A program made the position numbers and the translations under genes. DNA of 28,618 nucleotides, taken from contig CAAFZB010000055.1 of NCBI GenBank assembly GCA_900767405.1, positions 1 to 28,618 of the forward strand, given 5' to 3'. The notes under the pieces were generated by a model. The model did no database searches. It was not told the origin of the DNA and saw nothing but the letters and a program-made list of their open reading frames with translations. Source of the stretch: Rikenellaceae bacterium (GTDB lineage Bacteria; Bacteroidota; Bacteroidia; Bacteroidales; UBA932). This document shows, piece by piece, positions 22,907 through 28,618 of this stretch. The first letter of the stretch is position 1, and each line of letters opens with the position of its first letter.

Positions 22907-24163
22907 TTACTTTATCCTCTTCATATAAGGATAAAGGTATTCCGCCATACGCAGAAAGCCGAGATCGGTAAGGTGCGTTCCGTCTACAGATGCATCGTTG
23001 TCCGGCCCGGTGGCGGCTTTTTCCATAGGTTCAAGCGCATTATGCGTTCCACCTATCTCTATGTATCTCAAATTTTTGAGCCCTTCTGCCCTAAGTTTTT
23101 CGTATATCTGCTTCCAAAGGGCATCCTCTTCGTTCACGTCATTTCTGGTATACTCGTCCAACCACTGATACTGGTACGGGTAATTGCTCAGGAAAATGAT
23201 GGGAACGTCGGGGTGCGCTTCCCAAAGAGTCTTCATAAAGGCCTCAGTACTGTCTCTGACAGTATTTACGGTGCAGTTTCCAAGACAGTCGATAATATAG
23301 GCTCCGGCATCTATTCTCGCCATCTCCTCGGCTAGAATCCTGTCCATACGACCGTTACCGCTGAACCCAAGGTTAATGCACTCACGCTTAAGCATTCTTG
23401 ACAGGATGTTTGTGTAAACCATCCCGGGACGGGAAGCGCAGCCTCCCTGAGTGATGCTGGTTCCATAGAAAACGAGGGGTTTGCAGCTCTTTCCGCCAAA
23501 AGCGTTGTTCCCAAGAACGGTCGGCTGCTCTATTACAGCGCCTTCCTCAACCCCCAGGGAAAGGTCTATGACTCCGTCGTACAGAGGGAAGAACATCACG
23601 TAATCACGCATCTGTCCATCCATATTCCTTCTGAATACATTGACCGATTCCTTGCCGTTGGGCTGGGCGGTACCTGCAAAACGCCACTGTTTGCCGTCGA
23701 AGGCATACAGGTCGAAACCGCAGATGCCCGTAGGTGTCATATGGTTCATCCTGAAATTATTGAGCAAGGTCCACTTTGCTCCGATAGTCTTAGCGTTTGT
23801 CCTGAATCTAAGGGCTATGCCTGCACTGTTCTGACCAAGGTCCCATACAGCTTGTCTAACTTTCCCTTCAATTCTGGACGACAGCCTTGTATAATAGCCG
23901 TCATTTACTTTTACGTTTCCTTTTTCCTCGGCTTTTGCACTTTCCGCGGATTTCTGCATATTCGCATCAAGGTCCAAGGCTGTCTTCACCGTTGCATCCT
24001 TAAGGGCGCTGCCATCTCTGACGCAATCGGCAAACCCCTGATTTACCAAGGGCAAACCAAGCTCCCGAACGTCATAGTACTTGAGTTCAGAAGCTTTTTG
24101 AGCAAAAGTCACAACCGTTCCAAGAGTCGCGAATAGTGCGACAATCATCAATAATCTCTTCAT
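22907..24163 (-). CDS. Exported two-domain SGNH/GDSL hydrolase
   Basis: The 418-residue protein has a signal peptide (MKRLLMIVAL..., likely cleaved near residue 21, VTFA-Q). An N-terminal beta-rich domain (about 25-215) resembles the jelly-roll partner found in Bacteroidota SGNH esterases. The catalytic domain shows block I FYGTSITQGG (Ser236 nucleophile), NLGFSGNGRMD (Gly268/Asn270 oxyanion region) and DGTHLTDLG (Asp394, His397). It should cleave an ester, most likely an acetyl group on a carbohydrate, in the periplasm or outside. ATG at 24163 starts the signal peptide; an upstream frame from 24430 overlaps the antiporter gene and is rejected. It heads an operon with two DUF4493 lipoproteins. 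The exact substrate and CAZy family cannot be set here. Confidence 0.85.
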   Translation of the reverse strand: MKRLLMIVALFATLGTVVTFAQKASELKYYDVRELGLPLVNQGFADCVRDGSALKDATVKTALDLDANMQKSAESAKAEEKGNVKVNDGYYTRLSSRIEGKVRQAVWDLGQNSAGIALRFRTNAKTIGAKWTLLNNFRMNHMTPTGICGFDLYAFDGKQWRFAGTAQPNGKESVNVFRRNMDGQMRDYVMFFPLYDGVIDLSLGVEEGAVIEQPTVLGNNAFGGKSCKPLVFYGTSITQGGCASRPGMVYTNILSRMLKRECINLGFSGNGRMDRILAEEMARIDAGAYIIDCLGNCTVNTVRDSTEAFMKTLWEAHPDVPIIFLSNYPYQYQWLDEYTRNDVNEEDALWKQIYEKLRAEGLKNLRYIEIGGTHNALEPMEKAATGPDNDASVDGTHLTDLGFLRMAEYLYPYMKRIK

Positions 24164-24193
24164 ATTATTAAGGTATCGTTTCAAAATTTGTAC

Positions 24194-24226
24194 GAAAGGT
24201 AGCAAATTATTCTGAATTTTTAGCAA
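24194..24226 (-). promoter_or_regulatory. Weak candidate promoter for the SGNH hydrolase operon
   Basis: On the minus strand TACCTTTC (24194-24201) matches seven of eight positions of TAnnTTTG, 30 bases before the ATG at 24163, and a TTG (24224-24226) lies 22 bases further upstream. The 86-bp spacer after the antiporter gene also contains overlapping A/T-rich dyads. Low specificity. Confidence 0.28.
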
Positions 24227-24249
24227 AAATTCGCCTTTTTGCCAAAATT

Positions 24250-26511
24250 TCAGGCTGCGTTTACATACCATGCCACAGAAGATTTTTCTCCTGCAATCCA
24301 AACAGTGTCTCCAACAGAGATAACCTGTTCCGGTGACGGATTCGCAATGTGATGGCCGTTTCTGTCTATCACACTTACAATCATACAGGAATCCTTTCTC
24401 ATATCCAGTTGTCTGAGGCTCTTGCCACAAAGCGCAGATGCGGCATCGACCGTTACGCAGTCAACTATGAATTCTTCATTTTCGCCCGGTGTACTGTCCG
24501 ACAGTTCTATTATCATATCTGCGAAACTGTCGAGCTGGTCCTTGACACCGACGGCCAGAAGAATATCACCCGGGTACAGTATCTCATCGCCTCTGGGAAT
24601 TATTATGGACTTCGACCCCCTGATTATCTTGATGATATTTATCCCGGCCCCTTTCCTGAAGGGCATCTCTCTCAATGGGAGGCCTATGAACTTGAATTCG
24701 GGAGAGATAGTGAAATTTCTGATGAGGATATCGTATTTGGACAACTTGCTTTTAATCTCTGATGCCACTGGAGCCGCTTTTCTTTCCTGTTCCTCTTTCG
24801 AGTTCAGGTTAAGCAGGAACGTTGTTTCCAGTCTGGTTATTTTGGAAGCAGAGATTCTTGCAATATAGACGAACAGCAATGCAGCAAAGACAAACAGCAC
24901 AAAGACAGCCCATTTGGCAAGATGGACGTGACTTACAATTATCACTACTACAAATGAGGTCGCAAGAATGGCCCTGAAGCATACCAGAGCAAGCAGTGTC
25001 CATCTGTTTGAAGGATTCTTTGCAAGCAGGTTGTCTGCAGAAGCCCTTACAGAGTGCCCGCTTACAATCATTCCATAGATGAACGGGGCAATCAGCGCCA
25101 GGGTGATTGTCACGTTAACCCAGTCGATAGCCTGCTGCGACATCTTGATTTTTGTCAAATGCATAAGAAGGCCTGGAAGGTACATATTGCACGCAATCGC
25201 CACTGCCAGCGTTATTACAAAGTAAAGAGCTATCCTTATAAAGTATCCTTTGAGCAGTTTCCTCCATTCATTCTGCTCGGCCTTCGAATTCTTCCGTCTG
25301 CCTGCCTTTGAATTCAGGAAAGCCAGGACCTTGGCCGGTAATTTTCTGTCTACCCAGGCAGCAACGGGGTCTCCCAGTTTAATGAGGAAGGGAGTCGCCA
25401 GAATAGTGACAACGGACGCGGCGATTATTACCGGATATATGAAATCTCTCATTACTCCCAGGCTGCATCCAAGTCCGGCAAGGATGAAAGAGAATTCTCC
25501 AAGCTGCGCCAGGGTGAATCCGGTATGGATGGAGTTGCTGACACCCTGTCCGGAGAGCAAAGTGCCGAACGTGCTGAACAGGAATATTCCAACCACTGCC
25601 GACAGAGCTATCACTACTATCAACAGCCAATGTTGTGCAATGACCGCAGGGTCGATCATCATTCCTACAGAAACAAAGAAGATTGCTCCGAAAAGGTCCT
25701 TGATCCTGGAAGTGATGTTCTCTATCCGCTTCCCTTCCACAGTCTCGGAAAGAATAGACCCCATTACGAAGGCTCCGAGCGCAGAACTGAACCCGGCAAG
25801 GTTCGCAAGGACCACCATAGTGAAGCACAGGCCTATCCCCACTATCATAAGAATCTCGTCATTGAGAAACTTACCGGCTTTCTTGAGCAGCAGGGGAATG
25901 AGGTAAAGCCCTACAAGGAACCACAGGATAAGGAAGAAGATGAGTTTGGTAATTCCCTGGAGCATCTCTATCCCCTCGAATTTTCCTGTGACAGCCATAG
26001 CCGACAGAAGGACCATAAGCAGGATGGCTATCAGGTCTTCGAATACAAGGGCACCGAAAATCTGCGGGGCATAGGGCTTGCCCATCAGGTTCATCTCTCC
26101 ATAGGTCTTGATTATGATGGTCGTGGAGCTCATTCCCATAAGACCGCCAAGGAACATTCCTTCCATAGCGCTCCATCCCAGAAGATTGCTCAGGGTGATT
26201 CCAATCACGAACATTCCTGTACAAGTGATCCCGGCAGTTATAAGGGCGTTGGTACCTATCTTGAGGAGTTTCTTGAAGCTGAAGTCAAGGCCGAGGCCGA
26301 ACATAAGGAAGATTATTCCTATTTCTGACCATTCGTGAATGGAGTCGGCACTGAACTGGGGAAACAGGCCCAGATGAGGCCCCACCAGGAATCCGGCAAT
26401 GACGTACCCAAGAATGGCAGGCTGCTTTACCGCCTTGGAAAGTATCGTGAATATCCCGGCTGCGATGAGAATTATTGCAAGTTCTGTTACAAGATGGAGA
26501 TTTTCGGGCAT
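24250..26511 (-). CDS. CPA2 cation:proton antiporter with two C-terminal RCK_C domains
   Basis: A 753-residue inner membrane protein. Residues 1 to ~390 are the Na+/H+ exchanger (KefB/GerN-type, CPA2) domain with about twelve hydrophobic spans and the typical ILGYVIAGFLVGPHLG, IFLMFGLGLDFSF and LGAFVMGSILSE. A charged linker is followed by about four or five further spans (about 415-560). The cytoplasmic end has two RCK_C (TrkA-C)-like domains in tandem: FKFIGLPLREMPFRKGAGINIIKI...ILYPGDILLAVG (about 620-675) and CGKSLRQLDMRKDSCMIVSVIDRNG...ISVGDTVWIAG (about 698-745). No NAD-binding RCK_N is seen. It should exchange K+ or Na+ for protons, gated by a small ligand bound to RCK_C. It is 14 bp downstream of the glutaminase gene, which links it with pH or ion balance. 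Confidence 0.88.
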   Translation of the reverse strand: MPENLHLVTELAIILIAAGIFTILSKAVKQPAILGYVIAGFLVGPHLGLFPQFSADSIHEWSEIGIIFLMFGLGLDFSFKKLLKIGTNALITAGITCTGMFVIGITLSNLLGWSAMEGMFLGGLMGMSSTTIIIKTYGEMNLMGKPYAPQIFGALVFEDLIAILLMVLLSAMAVTGKFEGIEMLQGITKLIFFLILWFLVGLYLIPLLLKKAGKFLNDEILMIVGIGLCFTMVVLANLAGFSSALGAFVMGSILSETVEGKRIENITSRIKDLFGAIFFVSVGMMIDPAVIAQHWLLIVVIALSAVVGIFLFSTFGTLLSGQGVSNSIHTGFTLAQLGEFSFILAGLGCSLGVMRDFIYPVIIAASVVTILATPFLIKLGDPVAAWVDRKLPAKVLAFLNSKAGRRKNSKAEQNEWRKLLKGYFIRIALYFVITLAVAIACNMYLPGLLMHLTKIKMSQQAIDWVNVTITLALIAPFIYGMIVSGHSVRASADNLLAKNPSNRWTLLALVCFRAILATSFVVVIIVSHVHLAKWAVFVLFVFAALLFVYIARISASKITRLETTFLLNLNSKEEQERKAAPVASEIKSKLSKYDILIRNFTISPEFKFIGLPLREMPFRKGAGINIIKIIRGSKSIIIPRGDEILYPGDILLAVGVKDQLDSFADMIIELSDSTPGENEEFIVDCVTVDAASALCGKSLRQLDMRKDSCMIVSVIDRNGHHIANPSPEQVISVGDTVWIAGEKSSVAWYVNAA

Positions 26512-26525
26512 CGCTTACTGTCAGG

Positions 26526-27440
26526 TTAGAATATTGATTCGCTGGTTTCTGTGGTAAAGAGCTCCAATGCTTTCATTCCCATAATGCTGTTACCCTTGGC
26601 ATTGAGCCTGGGACTCCAGACAGCGATAGAGTATCTGGACGGATAGATGGCTGCTATCCCTCCGCCTATGCCGCTCTTTCCGGGCAAGCCCACAAGGAAA
26701 GAGAATTCTCCGGCCTCGTCATAGAAGCCGCAGGTCTGCATTATGGCGTTGATACGCTTTACGTGAGATTTGGTCAGTTTCACGTCGCCGTGGCAGAATG
26801 GGGCATTGCTCATTGCAAAACACATAAATGCCTGGGACAGTTCCCTGCAGTTCATCTCGACAGAACACATAAGGGTATAGAACCTCAATACGTCATCGAT
26901 ACGGTTGTCGATATTATGGTGATACTTGAGAAGATTCACTATCGCGGCATTGAGATATGCGGTAGACAGCTCCGACTCAGCCACTTTTCTATTATAATCT
27001 ACGGCAGGGCTGTTGCTGAGCTTGCGCACGAAGTCTATGAAAAACTTCTCGGGATCCTCAAGGCGGGACAGCAGGATGTCTGCCGTCACAAGCGCACCGG
27101 CATTTATGAAAGGGTTTCTGGGGATGCCGTTTTCATATTCCAGCTGAACAAGAGAGTTGAAGGATGAACCCGAAGGCTCCTTACCCATCCGCTTCCATAT
27201 TGCATCGCCCTCGAGGCTGATTGCTATCGAAAGTGCAAACACTTTGGAGATGCTCTGGATAGAGAAACGCGTGCTGGCGTCTCCAAGTTCGAAACATTGT
27301 CCGTCCATAAGCCTCAGGCTTATTCCGAACTTGTCGGGATCAACCTCTGCCAGAGCGGGGATACTGCCTGCCAGCCTGCCTTCTTTTGCATAAGGCTGGA
27401 TTTCTTTGCAGATCCTTTCGAGAATAGCCTGATAGTCCAT
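26526..27440 (-). CDS. glsA: Glutaminase, serine-dependent beta-lactamase-like family
   Basis: The 304-residue cytoplasmic enzyme hydrolyses glutamine to glutamate and ammonia. Family signatures: GSIPALAEVDPDKFGISL (25-42), the catalytic SxxK in FSIQSISKVF (Ser63, Lys66), NPFINAGAL (109-117), and KSGIGGGIAAI near residue 255. The length is as expected for GlsA (about 300-310). It lies 12 bp downstream of the YitT-type gene and 14 bp upstream of the antiporter gene, so all three are likely one operon. Ammonia from glutamine consumes protons, and in Bacteroides glsA is often found with acid-resistance genes such as gadB; no glutamate decarboxylase is in this window. Confidence 0.94.
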   Translation of the reverse strand: MDYQAILERICKEIQPYAKEGRLAGSIPALAEVDPDKFGISLRLMDGQCFELGDASTRFSIQSISKVFALSIAISLEGDAIWKRMGKEPSGSSFNSLVQLEYENGIPRNPFINAGALVTADILLSRLEDPEKFFIDFVRKLSNSPAVDYNRKVAESELSTAYLNAAIVNLLKYHHNIDNRIDDVLRFYTLMCSVEMNCRELSQAFMCFAMSNAPFCHGDVKLTKSHVKRINAIMQTCGFYDEAGEFSFLVGLPGKSGIGGGIAAIYPSRYSIAVWSPRLNAKGNSIMGMKALELFTTETSESIF

Positions 27441-27452
27441 ATAATATATATA

Positions 27453-28397
27453 TTACTCCGGAATACGTTTGTGGTGATAATGCTTGAACCAGGTTCCGTA
27501 CACCTCCGATACGTTGCCTGCGGTTATGAATGCATCTATTTTCTCATCCTTGATGAACTGCATAAGGTCAGAGAACTCATCCTGCAGAAGTATAGTCTGA
27601 ACCTCATATCTCTGTTCCTCGGAGTATCCTCCCTTGCACGGATACATAGTGCAACCTCTCACCAGCTTGTTCACTATGAATTTCCGTATCTTGTCGTAAT
27701 CGTTCGACACTATGCAGACCCGCTTCCTCTTGCTGAGGCTGGCAGTGAAATAGTCTACCACCAACCCGTTTATCCAAGTGCCTATTAGTCCTATTATCAC
27801 CATCCTGAAAGGATTGATGGCGAATGCCGTGCAGCAGATTACCGCGCCTGCGACAGAAACCGACACGCCTATGTCCAGATGCAGGTATTTGTTAATAATC
27901 TTGGCCAGAATATCCAGACCTCCTGTCGAAGCGTTGATGCTGAACATCACTGCCTGTGAGGCGCTGAGCAGAAGCACAAAACAGCACAGGTCAAACCAGG
28001 GGTCGTTCATAACCGACGTCTGACCCGGCTCTGTAAGAAACTTCGTATAAGGATATATCGCCGCCCAGATATCACACATAGGACCAAGAATGAGCGCGGT
28101 ATACACTGTCTTTATTCCAAACTCCTTGTCGATGAGCAGATACGCCAGGATAAGCAGTATGAGGTTTATTACGAAAATCACCACGGAGAGCTTGACTTCC
28201 AGCCCGAATTTCTGGAAAATATTGGTCAGAACTATGGAAAAACCGGAAATGGTGCCTATGATAAGTTTGCTTGGGACAAGGAAATAATACACCGCGGCGG
28301 CGGTAATCATCATTCCTATTGTCATCATTACCAACTCTCTCCAGAACTTCGCCGTCTTAACGACCGACAATGTCTGCAAAACATCCTGCGCTTTCAT
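27453..28397 (-). CDS. YitT-family membrane protein with C-terminal DUF2179
   Basis: A 314-residue inner membrane protein. Five or six hydrophobic spans lie between about residues 20 and 220 (MMTIGMMITAAAVYYFLV, VVIFVINLILLILAYLL, WFDLCCFVLLLSASQAV, VSVAGAVICCTAFAI), then a soluble end of ~90 residues. The latter, KRVCIVSNDYDKIRKFIVNKLVRGCTMYPCKGGYS, is typical of the DUF2179 domain in YitT/YqfU proteins. Function is not established in the family; transport or sensing is assumed. It is the first gene of the operon with glsA and the antiporter, and a TAAATTTG box lies 38 bp before its start. Confidence 0.88.
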   Translation of the reverse strand: MKAQDVLQTLSVVKTAKFWRELVMMTIGMMITAAAVYYFLVPSKLIIGTISGFSIVLTNIFQKFGLEVKLSVVIFVINLILLILAYLLIDKEFGIKTVYTALILGPMCDIWAAIYPYTKFLTEPGQTSVMNDPWFDLCCFVLLLSASQAVMFSINASTGGLDILAKIINKYLHLDIGVSVSVAGAVICCTAFAINPFRMVIIGLIGTWINGLVVDYFTASLSKRKRVCIVSNDYDKIRKFIVNKLVRGCTMYPCKGGYSEEQRYEVQTILLQDEFSDLMQFIKDEKIDAFITAGNVSEVYGTWFKHYHHKRIPE

Positions 28398-28434
28398 ATC
28401 TTTATTTATTGTTCCCCCTCTCTGCGGGGAGGCA

Positions 28435-28442
28435 CAAATTTA
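28435..28442 (-). promoter_or_regulatory. Candidate -7 box for the YitT-glsA-antiporter operon
   Basis: The minus strand reads TAAATTTG, an exact match to TAnnTTTG, 37 bases before the ATG at 28397, leaving room for a ~30-base leader. No good -33 TTTG is seen at the right distance. Confidence 0.42.
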
Positions 28443-28446
28443 CTAA

Positions 28447-28618
28447 AAATTTCAGTTGGATGAACGGCAACATACACCCGACCTTGCAATGACAGTCTTA
28501 CAGACGAGTGAGATTGCGGGTCGGAGCCCGGGGCAGGTAACAGACTGGTCCTGCGTCTACAACTCAAAGCAGAAGACCATCCTTTTCAATGTCAGGGATG
28601 AAATGGACAAGGCGTTTA
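28447..28618 (+). pseudogene. Start-less open frame at the right edge; possible remnant of an amide hydrolase gene
   Basis: From the codon after a TAA at 28444-28446, the plus strand stays open to the window end (57 codons). Its only ATG codons are at 28489 and, near the edge, in DEMDKAF. The peptide looks protein-like: LAMTVLQTSEIAGRSPG, then VTDWSCVYNSKQKTILF and NVRDEMDKAF. The WSxVYxxxxKT and RDxMDK-type ending recalls the C-terminal strands of linear-amide hydrolases (choloylglycine hydrolase or C45 type). If right, this is a C-terminal piece without its front half, hence a remnant; it could also be a short real gene starting at 28489. It is too short for a firm call. Confidence 0.3.

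Noticed and set aside
24205..24250. Intrinsic terminator after the antiporter gene
   Set aside because: The dyads here are almost only A and T (for example GAATTTTT/AAAAATTC with a 3-base loop), so the stems are weak and could be chance in an AT-rich promoter region.
28480..28530. Copy of the 27-bp intergenic repeat at the right edge
   Set aside because: The minus strand shares ACCCGCAATCTC and GTCATTGC pieces with the array, but they are separated and in an order that lies inside a protein-like frame; the match is too short to call.

Overview
The window looks like chromosomal DNA from an anaerobic, carbohydrate-fermenting member of the Bacteroidota, most likely a gut-type Bacteroidales. The signs are lipoproteins with DUF4493 and PCMD domains, promoter-like TAnnTTTG boxes, no obvious purine-rich ribosome binding sites, and a mannan gene set that resembles Bacteroides mannan loci. 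Genus cannot be set from the sequence alone. No rRNA, tRNA, transposase, phage gene or CRISPR array was seen.

Left part (1-6080): a mannan-use region. A secreted GH5-type beta-mannanase (cut by the left edge) and an AraC-type regulator lie on the minus strand. Divergent from them are a mannobiose/cellobiose 2-epimerase and a secreted SGNH acetylesterase, overlapping by 4 bases. Facing them across a 27-bp tandem repeat array is a class I mannose-6-phosphate isomerase. Together they suggest deacetylation and cutting of mannan outside the cytoplasm, epimerisation of mannobiose, and entry of mannose-6-P into glycolysis. A GH130 phosphorylase and a transporter are expected but are not in the window.

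Middle-left (6083-9501): a minus-strand operon of a lipoprotein-like TSCPD protein, a HerA-like (DUF853) ATPase and manA, preceded by an RluA-family pseudouridine synthase with a long N-terminal extension.

Centre (9577-17399): a tight six-gene plus-strand operon, hydE-hydG-hydF-hydB-hydA-hydC. It encodes all three [FeFe]-hydrogenase maturases and a trimeric HydABC hydrogenase of the NADH/ferredoxin-linked bifurcating type. It ends in a strong hairpin. Converging on it is a three-gene minus-strand operon: a C_GCAxxG_C_C protein, a NifU/IscU-like scaffold relative, and a GGGtGRT-family protein. This conserved-looking iron-sulfur/redox set has no assigned role that I know of and is the best candidate for undescribed biology here.

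Right part (19721-28618): on the minus strand, an operon of an exported SGNH hydrolase and two DUF4493 lipoproteins (one with a PCMD-like C-terminus), then an operon of a YitT-family membrane protein, a glutaminase and a CPA2 cation:proton antiporter that probably serves pH or ion balance. The right edge holds the start-less end of an open frame that may be a gene remnant.
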